Made by a program: the position numbers and the translations under genes
The notes under the pieces: model-generated
The model's database searches: none
The model's input: the letters and a program-made list of their open reading frames with translations, nothing else
What the model was told of the DNA's origin: nothing
Assembly: GCF_013359865.1 (NCBI RefSeq)
Contig: NZ_JABMCE010000061.1
Location: 1 to 64,000, forward strand
From: Curtobacterium pusillum
GTDB lineage: Bacteria > Actinomycetota > Actinomycetes > Actinomycetales > Microbacteriaceae
Direction: 5' to 3'
DNA: 64,000 nucleotides
Shown here: piece by piece, positions 41,392-50,241 of the stretch
Layout: each line of letters begins with the position of its first letter
Numbering within the stretch: the first letter of the stretch is position 1

Positions 41392-41489
41392 CGGCTGCTC
41401 CCCCTGCGAACGATGTCGACACCGTCCGGTAGCGGATCCCTCAGCGGGAGGGAGCGCTGGGTATTCCGTCGGCGGCTAGCGTGACGAGC

Positions 41490-42464
41490 ATGTCGAACGA
41501 TCGGGTGGCGGACTTCTATCGACGCTTTGCGGAACGCGAGGCCCGTGGCCAGTCGGCAACGTACGAGCGGTGGGCTCTTGGAGTAGCGGGCGACCCGGAA
41601 ATGTTGGCCTTGATCGGCGCGCTCCCGGGGATGAAGAAGCAACCGAATCTCGTGTTCGCTGCCGCAAGGTTCCTCGGAGCTGCCGAAGACACGTACAACG
41701 AGTTCCGAACCTGGATGCTCGAGCACTGGGATTCGCTGGAGCGAGAGGTCCTCGCGCGGTCGACGCAGACAAATGAGGCGGCGCGGTGCGCGGTTCTGCT
41801 CCCGGTCCTCAGCCGACTCGACGGACCTCTTGCGCTCATTGAGGTGGGCGCATCCGCAGGGTTGTGCTTGTACCCGGACCGTTACAGCTACCGCTACGAC
41901 GCTGATGGTTGCAACGTCGTTCTCGACCCCGACGACGGCGTGAGCAATGTCACGATCCCGTGCCGAATCGATCCGGCGAGTGTCCCAACGCGACTGCCTG
42001 AGGTGCGGTGGCGGGCAGGCATCGATCTGAATCCGCTCGCCCCCGACGATGAAAACAACCGTGCCTGGCTCCGGACGCTCGTCTGGCCCGAACAAGAAGA
42101 CCGGCGTCGGCGGCTGGATGCGGCGCTGACGATCGCCGCAGCTGATCCGGCGCACGTCGTGAAGGGGGACCTTTTGGACTCGATCACCGACGTGATCGCG
42201 CAGGCGCCCACCGACACGCAGGTCGTGGTGTTCCACAGCGCTGTACTCATCTACGTGGATGAGCCGCTCCGTGAACGGTTCGCGGAGTTGATGAGGTCCG
42301 AACAGAACGTCACCTGGGTCAGCAATGAAGGTGAGCGCGTCCTTCCCCGCATCGCGGAACGCGCACACCGTCCTGCAGACGGACGAGCGATCATCGCGGT
42401 GAACGAGCATCCCGTCGCCTTGGTCGGACCTCACGGGCAAAGCTACGAAGCACTCGTCCAATAG
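41490..42464 (+). CDS. DUF2332 family protein
   Basis: A 324-residue protein recognisable as DUF2332, a family with a methyltransferase-like fold: FAEREARGQSATYERWALGV at the N-terminus, LALIEVGASAGLCLYPDRYSY (a GxGxxG-like glycine loop), and VVFHSAVLIYVDEPLRERF. Its substrate is unknown. The ATG 41490 is 7 nt after a TAGCGT box (41477-41482), a leaderless layout that decides against the GTG three codons earlier. A stand-alone gene next to the recombinase region. Confidence 0.8.
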   Translation: MSNDRVADFYRRFAEREARGQSATYERWALGVAGDPEMLALIGALPGMKKQPNLVFAAARFLGAAEDTYNEFRTWMLEHWDSLEREVLARSTQTNEAARCAVLLPVLSRLDGPLALIEVGASAGLCLYPDRYSYRYDADGCNVVLDPDDGVSNVTIPCRIDPASVPTRLPEVRWRAGIDLNPLAPDDENNRAWLRTLVWPEQEDRRRRLDAALTIAAADPAHVVKGDLLDSITDVIAQAPTDTQVVVFHSAVLIYVDEPLRERFAELMRSEQNVTWVSNEGERVLPRIAERAHRPADGRAIIAVNEHPVALVGPHGQSYEALVQ

Positions 42465-42515
42465 CCGATCGGCAATCGAGACTGCGCCCGCCGGTGTGCC
42501 CGTTAGCATCTCGTC

Positions 42516-42905
42516 ATGGCACAAGTCGTCATCTACGGCCTAAAACCCACCTTCGACGCGCATCGCGCAGCGCTCTCGGGCGCGATCCACAGCGCGATCA
42601 TGAAGGCACTGGACTACCCAGTCGAGAAGCGCTTCCATCGGTTCATCGCACTCGACCCCGCTGACTTCATCTACCCCGAGGACCGAGGACCGCACTACAC
42701 GATCATCGAGATCTCGATGTTCGAAGGTCGAACCGCCTCCGCGAAGCGAGCGCTCATCAGCGAGCTCTTTGCCCGCATCGAGTCAGCGACGGGGATCGCA
42801 CCGCACAGCGTCGAGATCACCATCACCGAGACGCCGAGGATCCACTGGGGTATCCGCGGACAGAACGCGCAAGACCTCAGCCTCGGGTACCAGGTCGACG
42901 TTTGA
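42516..42905 (+). CDS. Tautomerase family protein
   Basis: A 129-residue protein of the tautomerase/MIF superfamily: short beta-alpha-beta repeats with IIEISMFEGRTASAKRALIS, LFARIESATGIAPHSVEITI and TETPRIHWGIRG, as in the larger subgroup of 4-oxalocrotonate tautomerase-like proteins. The catalytic N-terminal proline is missing: Met is followed by Ala (MAQVVIYGLK), so classical tautomerase activity is doubtful. A TAGCAT box 6 nt before the ATG suggests a leaderless start. Confidence 0.75.
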   Translation: MAQVVIYGLKPTFDAHRAALSGAIHSAIMKALDYPVEKRFHRFIALDPADFIYPEDRGPHYTIIEISMFEGRTASAKRALISELFARIESATGIAPHSVEITITETPRIHWGIRGQNAQDLSLGYQVDV

Positions 42906-42930
42906 CGACGCTCATCGACGAAGCTAGCAA

Positions 42931-43443
42931 ATGACCCGGCTGCTGTCTGGTGGGCAGCCGGAATGCCGAGTGAGCGCACGGCGGTCAGCGCCGATCGGTA
43001 TCACGCTGGGCCTGGCGTGGCTTGTCGGGGCATTCTTCAGCAACGCGCTCGTCATCCGGTTCGGCGCCGAGCAACAAGCGTCCTGGGATGACGCGCTGAC
43101 GCGATCGACGTTCGTGTTCTTCGGCTGGGGTTGGTTCCTCACTCTTGCGATCGTCGCCGCGCTGAGCGTCGCGGGCTGCTTGCTCTTGCAGTGGTCACGA
43201 CCGAGATCGACGTGGCTACCGTGGGCGCTTCCGTTGATCGCGGTCATGCTTACCGTCCTGCTTGACGCAGTGACGCGTCTGCTCGACAACACCCAGTGGG
43301 TCACTGCGGCCGGAGCAGCCGAAGCGGCACGAGCGGCCGACGTTGCTTCGGTCGCTGCTCTTGCCATAGTCCTCGTTCTGACCACAGTGATCGGCATGAC
43401 GCTTCGCAGGCGGGATCGGGTGTCGAGGCACCTCGAGGTCTGA
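42931..43443 (+). CDS. Hypothetical membrane protein (about 157-170 aa)
   Basis: A membrane protein with about four hydrophobic segments (ITLGLAWLVGAFFSNALVI, FVFFGWGWFLTLAIVAALS, LPWALPLIAVMLTVLLDAV, ALAIVLVLTTVIGMTL). Start uncertain: ATG 42931 or GTG 42970; a TAGCAA box directly touching the ATG would favour the GTG. It follows the tautomerase-like gene by 25 bases. No family recognised. Confidence 0.6.
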   Translation: MTRLLSGGQPECRVSARRSAPIGITLGLAWLVGAFFSNALVIRFGAEQQASWDDALTRSTFVFFGWGWFLTLAIVAALSVAGCLLLQWSRPRSTWLPWALPLIAVMLTVLLDAVTRLLDNTQWVTAAGAAEAARAADVASVAALAIVLVLTTVIGMTLRRRDRVSRHLEV

Positions 43444-43588
43444 CGCCTGAAGCGGTCTCGATGAGCGACCGGCTAACGGACACCTGCGTCATGAGCATCG
43501 TTCAGCCTCCCCGTCAAGATGTCGGCCGCCTCTGCCATGATGTCCCCCAAAGAGAGGACTTACAGCGTCCTTGGGAGGGAGAACGTCA

Positions 43589-44371
43589 ATGGCGAAGTTC
43601 GACGCCAACAAGTTCAAGCGAGACCTGCAGGCCGCTCAGCGGAAGGCCGAGGCTCAGGTCAAGCGACAGGTCGACGAAATCAACCGCAAGAATCAGCGCG
43701 CAGTCGACGACCATAACCGGAAGGTTCGCGCCCACAATCAGAAAGTGGTCGACCAGTTCAACCGGCAGGTGAACTCGCACAACCAAGAGGTCCGGCGGGT
43801 GAACGTGCACAATGCTCGAGTGGTGGGAGACCTTCAGAAGCAGCTCCGGTCAACAGGAACCGGGCCGCGCTACACGCCGTCCGAGCAGGTGCTGGCTGAT
43901 CGTGTCCAGGAATCGCTGGTCTCGCGCGACGAGCGTGAGTGGGACGTCTTCCTCAGTTACGCGCGGATCGATGGCGCTGACGCCGCTGAAGCGTTGCGCT
44001 CATCACTCGAAGAACTAGGAGTGCGGGTCTGGTTCGACGAGGTCGCGATCGTTCCCGGCAAGAGTCAGTCTCTGCAGATGGATCAGGGGCTCCGAAAGGC
44101 GCGAGCTGGGATCGTGCTGCTCACTCCTGCGTACCTCGTTGGTCGTTTCTGGACTGAGCGCGAGCTCGGCGCTCTCCTTCGAAAATCGACACTGATCCCC
44201 GTGCTGCACGGAGTCGACTTCAAGGCGGTCGAGGAGTACAGCGGGATCCTGCCGGATCTTGCTGGATTCGAGACGGCGCGGGACGACATCGCCTCGATTG
44301 CGGAGAAGATCGCCGCGGCGATTCTGCCGGCTGATGCAACCATCGAGTTGGGTTCCGGTCCTGATGAGTGA
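43589..44371 (+). CDS. TIR-domain protein with N-terminal coiled coil
   Basis: A 260-residue protein. Residues 1-85 form a highly charged, Asn/Gln-rich coiled coil (DEINRKNQRAVDDHNRKV and similar). Residues 118-245 are a TIR domain: WDVFLSYARIDGADAAEALR, VRVWFDEVAIVPGKS, GIVLLTPAYLVGRFWTEREL. The W-x-x-x-E motif (Trp188, Glu192) keeps the glutamate used for NAD+ cleavage in enzymatic TIRs such as SARM1. The ribosome site GGGAGGGAG fits ATG 43589. It overlaps a second gene by 8 bases, suggesting a two-gene, possibly antiphage NADase unit; defence is inference. Confidence 0.82.
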   Translation: MAKFDANKFKRDLQAAQRKAEAQVKRQVDEINRKNQRAVDDHNRKVRAHNQKVVDQFNRQVNSHNQEVRRVNVHNARVVGDLQKQLRSTGTGPRYTPSEQVLADRVQESLVSRDEREWDVFLSYARIDGADAAEALRSSLEELGVRVWFDEVAIVPGKSQSLQMDQGLRKARAGIVLLTPAYLVGRFWTERELGALLRKSTLIPVLHGVDFKAVEEYSGILPDLAGFETARDDIASIAEKIAAAILPADATIELGSGPDE

Positions 44372-44783
44372 CGTGGCGACCTTGGAAGGAATCGAGCACG
44401 CGCTCCGGCCGCTGGCTCTCCGCGAAGCTGACTTCGCCGCAGGCGATGCGGTGGTCGAACAGATCGCGAAGCTGAAGAGCGCTATCGACGCCACCGACGC
44501 CCGTGACGAACCGTGGTTGATCAGCTGGCTTTCCGACGAGCATTACAAGGGTGCCGTCTTGTACGCGGCAGCGAAGACCAATTGGAAGCTCGAACAGGCA
44601 GGCAGGGGTTCGCTGGCGGACCGCCAGATGCGCAGCCAGATCCTGTCGAGGTTCAATCGATGGGTAGAGCAGCTCAGGGTACGTCTCGGGGAGTATCGCA
44701 GTGGATCCCGCTCAGCAGCAGCAGTTGCTGCGTGGCGCGACGAGATTGGTCGTTTCAAGGAAGACCCCGTGAGGAACTTCTAG
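44364..44783 (+). CDS. TIR-partner hypothetical protein (139 aa)
   Basis: A 139-residue, largely helical protein (MSDVATLEGIEHALRPLALR, DEPWLISWLSDEHYKGAVL, RFNRWVEQLRVRLGEY) with no membrane segment. Its ATG lies 8 bases inside the TIR gene, so the two are translationally coupled and their products probably act together. I do not recognise a family; it could be the sensor or a regulator of the TIR protein. Confidence 0.7.
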   Translation: MSDVATLEGIEHALRPLALREADFAAGDAVVEQIAKLKSAIDATDARDEPWLISWLSDEHYKGAVLYAAAKTNWKLEQAGRGSLADRQMRSQILSRFNRWVEQLRVRLGEYRSGSRSAAAVAAWRDEIGRFKEDPVRNF

Positions 44784-45004
44784 GCGCGTGGAGACGCCTG
44801 CGCCGCCCTGGACCACGCGGAACTCCTGCAAGTGCGGTAGCGGTGGCGCGTCGCCAGGCTTAGTCGAGTTGACCGCCGCCGCACCTGCTCGCCGGAAGGT
44901 TCGGATGCCGGTCCCGCACTGAGAGAGCCGCAGGACTGCGGCGCCCGCCACCGAGCGCTCGTTGGCGGGGCTGCACCTGACGCGCTGATTCGCGTCGTCG
45001 GTGG

Positions 45005-46339
45005 TCAGCCCGTGGCACGGCTAGCGGCTCGTTGCGCTCCTGCATCGTTCACTCTGTTGATCGGACCGCGGACGGCCTGTGCAACGACGAACGCGATCCG
45101 CGCGAGCAGCAACACCGCCCACGTCGCCTCCGCAGTCGCGACGTGCAGGATCGCGATGAGGAGCAGCCCCGGCGCGGCGATCCCACAGTACGCACCGAAG
45201 AGCGCCGGCAGCCCACGGAAGGTCGACTCGGCGACCTTCCGGTAGGCGTAGAGGACACCGCCCCACGGTTCGAGCACGAGCTGGGTGACCATCATCGCCA
45301 CGAGGACCCAGGAAAGTTCGTCGAGCGGCGGTACGACGGCGCGGGCGCCGACCAGGATCGCGGCGGCTCCGAGGAGGAGTGCGACGCAGCTGGTCTGCAC
45401 CGTAGCCAGTCGCATCGCGTTCGGCTGTCCTTGTTCCTTGAGGACGAACCGTGCCCCGACGACGCCGAACTGCTTGAGGGGGACGATCGTCGAACGCATC
45501 AGCGAAACAGCGAGCGCGACGGCGGCGCCGCTCGCCGGCGAGTAGGCGCTCGCGACCAGGACCGCGACCGTGAACGTCACCATGAAAACCAGTCCGTCCA
45601 CTGACGCTGCTCCCCGTTCGATGAGGGAGCGCAGAGCGGCGGTGGGCCGACCGACTGCGCTGCGAGCGGCCGATCGGACGGTCCTCGCGCTCAACAGGCC
45701 GATCGCGGCGAGTTGCCGACCTCGGATGGCGGCTCCGACCACGCCGGCCACCGACGTCGCCCCGCCGAGGGCGGCCACGGCGACGACCGGAGGCGTGTGC
45801 GCGAGCACGACGACGACCGCGACGAGCGCCTGCACGACGGTGCCCGTGGCGGCCGCTCCGAGGTTCCCGACGTCTCGGTGCAGGCTCTGGAAAGCTCCGT
45901 TGAGCACGAACCCGATCGGCGTCAGCGCCACCGCCGGGACCGCGCACAACCAGTACACGGCGAAGAAGCCGCCGACGTCGGTGTCCGTCCACAGCCCGCA
46001 GGCGATGCCCACGACCGCACCGACGACGAAGAGGAGTCCCGCTGCGCCGAACGCCGCGGTGAACTCCCGGTGGAGCGCGGTCGCTGCGCCCCTCGGTCCC
46101 ACTGCGCTCTTCCGCAGCGCCGGCGTGCACGCGCGGACAGTTGTCACGACGAAACCGGAGGCGAGGACCGTCACGACCGCGGTCATCGAGCCGCCGAGTC
46201 CGACGGCAGCGCGCACCTCCGGCGGGTAGATGGCCGCGAGCACCAGGAGCACGATCACCACCCGGAAGTTCGGGAGGAACAGAGCCGACGCGGCGAGGCT
46301 CGCTCGCCCCAGGTAGTCGCGTCTGATCGTCACCGTCAT
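45005..46339 (-). CDS. Polytopic exporter, MATE/flippase-like, of peptide cluster
   Basis: A 444-residue membrane protein with about twelve hydrophobic segments in two halves, consistent with the MOP superfamily of MATE exporters and polysaccharide flippases; no ATPase domain. YWLCAVPAVALTPIGFVLNG and QLVLEPWGGVLYAYRKVAES are the most conserved-looking loops. Its ATG overlaps the stop of the PLP enzyme gene (ATGA). As the last gene of a peptide-led operon it probably exports the product. Family assignment is by topology, so moderate. Confidence 0.65.
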   Translation of the reverse strand: MTVTIRRDYLGRASLAASALFLPNFRVVIVLLVLAAIYPPEVRAAVGLGGSMTAVVTVLASGFVVTTVRACTPALRKSAVGPRGAATALHREFTAAFGAAGLLFVVGAVVGIACGLWTDTDVGGFFAVYWLCAVPAVALTPIGFVLNGAFQSLHRDVGNLGAAATGTVVQALVAVVVVLAHTPPVVAVAALGGATSVAGVVGAAIRGRQLAAIGLLSARTVRSAARSAVGRPTAALRSLIERGAASVDGLVFMVTFTVAVLVASAYSPASGAAVALAVSLMRSTIVPLKQFGVVGARFVLKEQGQPNAMRLATVQTSCVALLLGAAAILVGARAVVPPLDELSWVLVAMMVTQLVLEPWGGVLYAYRKVAESTFRGLPALFGAYCGIAAPGLLLIAILHVATAEATWAVLLLARIAFVVAQAVRGPINRVNDAGAQRAASRATG

Positions 46340-47289
46340 CGCGTGGCCTCCATCCGGACCGTCATCGCTTCGGATGCGTCGAGACGCACCAGTCCGAGCC
46401 GTGGGTAGCCCTTCCAACCAGAAGCTCCGTAGCGACCCTCGTCAGGGGCTGGGTCCCTGATGGTCACAGCGAATGCGTTTCCGTCGTGAACGACATCTGC
46501 CCCGCTCTTTCGGAGCGCGTTCACGAGGCGCGCCTGCAGGGATCGCTGTCGTCTCGCCACAGAAGCAGCTCGGTCTGCGACGGCGCGGCCCTCGTTCTCG
46601 AGCAGCGCCTCGAGCACGGCGCACTGGAAAACGTCCAGCTCCATCGGGTTTGCCTCGGTCTCATCCCCCTGACCCCGGTCGAGGAGGAGACCGAGCCGGA
46701 CCCCGGCAAGCCCGAGCGACTTCGACGCGCTGACGATCAGATCTGCACTGTTCGAACGGGCCGTCTCTGCTACCGCCGCAGCTCCCTCAGCGTCGAGGAG
46801 CGCAAAGGTTGCGTCCATCACAACCGAGGCACGGCACCGGACGCTCGCGGCGAAGAGCTTGCCCACATCGTCGACATCGACAGGCGAACCGGGAAGAGTG
46901 ACGACGACCACGTCGTCCCGACGGGCACGTTCGAGGTCTTTCGCGTCCCGGTACCCGACGATCGGGGTCCGAGTCGCGGCGGCGGTACGACCGAACCCGG
47001 GATACGCGTTCGCGGGGACGAACAACTGCGACGGCTTCCGTGTCGCTACGAGCGCCCGGAGCGCAGCTTCAGCACCTCTGTGGATGGACGACCGAGTCCC
47101 TTCCACTTCGATCTTCAGTCCCCGAGCAAGCGCTGATCCGGCAGTCTTCACATCGACGCCGACGTAGGGATTCCAAGCTGCCGAGAGCACCAGCTGCGCG
47201 ACCCGCTCCTTCAACCTGGAGTCAAGGTCCCTCCCGTGGGTCGCGAATGAGACCCCCGGCGCAGGAACCAGGTCGTAGCTGGCGCTCAC
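46336..47289 (-). CDS. PLP-dependent aminotransferase-like enzyme
   Basis: A 317-residue fold-type I PLP enzyme resembling HisC/class I-II aminotransferases but shorter. VVMDATFALLDAEG carries the aspartate that pairs with the pyridine nitrogen; SASKSLGLAGVRLG holds the Schiff-base lysine and the phosphate-binding arginine. The C-terminal small domain is compact (AFAVTIRDPAPDEGRYGASG). GTG start overlapping the upstream stop (GTGA). In an operon with a 28-aa Cys-Cys peptide and an exporter it may decarboxylate or transaminate a peptide-derived group; that is inference. Confidence 0.78.
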   Translation of the reverse strand: MSASYDLVPAPGVSFATHGRDLDSRLKERVAQLVLSAAWNPYVGVDVKTAGSALARGLKIEVEGTRSSIHRGAEAALRALVATRKPSQLFVPANAYPGFGRTAAATRTPIVGYRDAKDLERARRDDVVVVTLPGSPVDVDDVGKLFAASVRCRASVVMDATFALLDAEGAAAVAETARSNSADLIVSASKSLGLAGVRLGLLLDRGQGDETEANPMELDVFQCAVLEALLENEGRAVADRAASVARRQRSLQARLVNALRKSGADVVHDGNAFAVTIRDPAPDEGRYGASGWKGYPRLGLVRLDASEAMTVRMEATR

Positions 47290-47804
47290 GAAACAAGAAG
47301 TCGTTCGAGGTCATCGGCCTCGAGCACCCGCCAGCGGGAGTCTCGCGGAACTTCGGCCTCTGGGCTCGCGGAGCGACCAGCGGCGTTGATGTCGGCGAGT
47401 GTCATCCCCAGTTCCGAGCGGAGGAACTCCGTAACGGTCCAGTGCCGCGCGCGTTCCTCGGTGAACGGACCGAAACTGTGCACGTAGTCCGGCACCCATC
47501 GCAGGAACTCGTCGACGAACGCGGCATCGCCGATCCTCGTGGCGTAGGCATCCGGACTGATGGACTCGTGATGGATGAAGCGCTTTCCAGGCAGGTCCGA
47601 ACAGAGCGCACCGTACGCCCGGGTCTGGACGATGAACTCGTGCCAGACCTCGTCGACGTCTGGCGTGACGACGATTCTGCGTCCAGTCGTTCCCGACATG
47701 ATCGCGAGGTACTTCAGGCATTCGATGATGTGCTGGTCAGTGCACTCGATGCCGCGTTCCGTGACTCGGTCACGTACGGTTTCCACGTAAGACTTAGTGA
47801 TCAA
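47286..47804 (-). CDS. GRDP-like (glycine-rich-domain-like) protein
   Basis: A 172-residue protein with the motif set of PF07173-type GRDP-like proteins: VDEVWHEFIVQTRAYGALC (Trp54, His55, Cys68) and KRFIHHES (His78, His79). The invariant W-H and H-H pairs look like a metal site, but the biochemical role of the family is unknown to me. TTG start at 47804 with AAGGGGGG seven bases upstream. It overlaps the PLP enzyme gene and follows the peptide gene after a hairpin, so it is the first candidate for peptide modification. Confidence 0.65.
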   Translation of the reverse strand: MITKSYVETVRDRVTERGIECTDQHIIECLKYLAIMSGTTGRRIVVTPDVDEVWHEFIVQTRAYGALCSDLPGKRFIHHESISPDAYATRIGDAAFVDEFLRWVPDYVHSFGPFTEERARHWTVTEFLRSELGMTLADINAAGRSASPEAEVPRDSRWRVLEADDLERLLVS

Positions 47805-47852
47805 CGTTGATCCCCCCTTGATGGATTGACCTCTTCAGGAACAGCCCCTGGA

Positions 47853-47885
47853 GACGGGCCGGCGCTGTGTGAGGACCGGCCCGTC
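47853..47885 (-). terminator. Perfect hairpin after the 28-aa peptide gene
   Basis: GACGGGCCGG (47853-47862) and CCGGCCCGTC (47876-47885), perfect 10-bp arms with a 13-nt loop, 8 bases after the peptide stop codon on the transcribed strand. It probably lets most transcripts stop after the peptide gene, as seen in many peptide-natural-product operons. Confidence 0.65.
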
Positions 47886-47893
47886 CCGTTCGG

Positions 47894-47980
47894 TTACTCC
47901 ACTTCAGCGCAGCAATCCATGTGGACTTCCTTGAGTCGCTCGATGTGCTGTGCCTTGATGGCTTCTGCGATTTCCTGCAT
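47894..47980 (-). CDS. 28-residue Cys-Cys peptide, candidate RiPP precursor
   Basis: MQEIAEAIKAQHIERLKEVH followed by MDCCAEVE. Residues 2-20 would form a charged amphipathic helix like a leader; the end has adjacent cysteines flanked by acids, a plausible core. The ribosome site AGGAAGGGGTGACTG is excellent. It is followed by a hairpin and then by overlapping genes for a GRDP-like protein, a PLP enzyme and an exporter. I know no family for it. The RiPP role is inferred from size, composition and context. Confidence 0.65.
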   Translation of the reverse strand: MQEIAEAIKAQHIERLKEVHMDCCAEVE

Positions 47981-48026
47981 CAGTCACCCCTTCCTGATCC
48001 TCCGGCCGGGCTTCACTGCCCGCGGA

Positions 48027-48047
48027 ATGGAGACCCCCTGTCTCCAT
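48027..48047. promoter_or_regulatory. Palindrome upstream of the peptide gene
   Basis: ATGGAGAC-CCCCT-GTCTCCAT, perfect 8-bp arms with 5-bp spacer, 47 bases upstream of the peptide start and between divergent frames. Suitable as an operator or as a hairpin in the 5' leader of the plus-strand gene. Confidence 0.4.
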
Positions 48048-48083
48048 GGCGGGCACGCTACCGAGGTTGCAGAACCCAACTCC

Positions 48084-48344
48084 ATGAGAGGCGTCTCAGG
48101 TATTTCGGCTGACAGCAGCATCGACAAGTGCATCGTGGTGTCGTACGCGCCGTCTTCGACAGTCGGGAACGCCCATGACCAAGCGTCGGTCGGCCGCGGC
48201 CTGCTATCGGTCAGCAACCAGGGGCCGCTGCTCCTCCCGTACGACGAGCTGGACCTCGCTCGACGGCACGCTGACGAGCTATTAAGAAACACAGCTGGTG
48301 GTCACCCCGGTCGCCGCAGTACAGAACCTCATGTCCACGTCTGA
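48084..48344 (+). CDS. Hypothetical protein (86 aa), uncertain
   Basis: An 86-residue frame with plausible protein character in the middle (IDKCIVVSYAPSSTVG, LLSVSNQGPLLLPYDELDLA, RRHADELLRN) but a weak C-terminus and no obvious ribosome site. It is divergent from the peptide cluster, where a regulator might be expected, but no DNA-binding motif is visible. An overlapping minus-strand frame of 102 codons ends at the peptide gene's ribosome site and cannot be excluded as the true gene. Confidence 0.35.
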   Translation: MRGVSGISADSSIDKCIVVSYAPSSTVGNAHDQASVGRGLLSVSNQGPLLLPYDELDLARRHADELLRNTAGGHPGRRSTEPHVHV

Positions 48345-48924
48345 CCCGCGCGTCGCTCGTCACGAGCATCACCGCAGCGCTGTGCGCCACGATGCTGCTC
48401 GCCCCACCCGCGAATGCCGCGACATTCCCCGAGGCACCAACCGACTCCGAGCGACTGTACGAGATCTCGCAGAAGTACTCCGTAGGCGAGGATCTATCGC
48501 CCGACGACGCTGCCTTCGTCAAGGCGACGGCGATGCCGACCAACGGAGCCGCAACTCGGGGAGCGGTCGCCAACTGCTTCCGCAAGTCCGGATCTGGCGC
48601 GGTCAACGGCTCCGGGACTGTAGACGGCTGCCACGGCTCGCAGATCGGTCCCGGCACGCGGAACAACTGGATGGCGGGATACACCGCTACTGGGAACGCG
48701 AACGTCACGAAGATCAAGGCGGCCGAGCACGTGCGCGCCTACGGCCTCATCGGTTCCGGCGGAATCGGCGTCGTGTATCCGCCGATCCATCCGCCACCGT
48801 CAACGGCCGTATCCACAAGTTCTCGCGATCCGCGACGTTCACCGCCCTCGCCGCGTACATGACAGTCCAGTACGACGCGACGTTCTACACCTCGCGCGGC
48901 ACGTTCAATGTCACCGGCGGCTAA
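48331..48924 (+). pseudogene. Secreted protein gene with two frameshifts
   Basis: Reconstructed, the protein starts MSTLTRASLVTSITAALC and runs to ATMLLAPPANAA, a clear signal peptide with cleavage after ANA. It continues ATFPEAPTDSERLYEISQKY, has two cysteines (ANCFRKS, DGCHGS), and ends TSRGTFNVTGG. One extra base near 48340 separates the ATG from the signal peptide, and a second shift near 48780-48790 separates the C-terminus. No family recognised. Without a repair it would give no secreted product. Confidence 0.65.
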
Positions 48925-48975
48925 CCAACGTTCGGATCCATCTGACGCGATGCCGCGTGAGTGAGAATTGAGAGC

Positions 48976-49158
48976 ATGAACGAGAACTACACTGGGATGT
49001 TCCTAGCCTGCTTGTGGGTCAGCGTCGCGATCCTCGCCGGAGGCTATGCCCGCCCCCGCAACCGATCAGCCTGGACGTGGTTCCTTCTCACACTGATCTT
49101 CGGGCCGCTCTCACTGATGCTGCTCGTCACGTGGCCACCTCGCGAGTCGAAACGATGA
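48976..49158 (+). CDS. Small two-TM membrane protein (60 aa)
   Basis: A 60-residue protein with two hydrophobic segments, MFLACLWVSVAILAGGYA and TWFLLTLIFGPLSLMLLV, a short basic loop (RPRNRSAW) and a basic tail. It resembles short phospholipase-D-nuclease-N-like or superinfection-type membrane proteins only in size. Start ATG 48976; the upstream GTG adds five residues. It ends at a strong terminator. Confidence 0.55.
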   Translation: MNENYTGMFLACLWVSVAILAGGYARPRNRSAWTWFLLTLIFGPLSLMLLVTWPPRESKR

Positions 49159-49170
49159 AGTAGGCCGACC

Positions 49171-49220
49171 ACAACGACGAGAGCCCCGCTGCCATTCGGC
49201 AGCGGGGCTCTCGTCGTTGT
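49171..49220. terminator. Very strong bidirectional terminator
   Basis: A perfect 23-bp stem from 49171-49193 to 49198-49220 with loop ATTC, between the convergent 60-aa gene and nrdF. It is the longest hairpin I found in the window and is flanked by T-rich/A-rich ends (TCGTTGT and ACAACGA). Confidence 0.9.
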
Positions 49221-49229
49221 ACGGGTCGA

Positions 49230-50216
<987 letters not shown>

Positions 50217-50241
50217 TCAAGAGATGGGTGATGATTACGGG

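Noticed and set aside
47984..48292. 102-codon minus-strand ORF upstream of the 28-aa peptide
   Set aside because: No start signal, and its Ser/Arg-rich N-terminus is unlike protein; the end overlapping the peptide ribosome site is probably chance, though not excluded.
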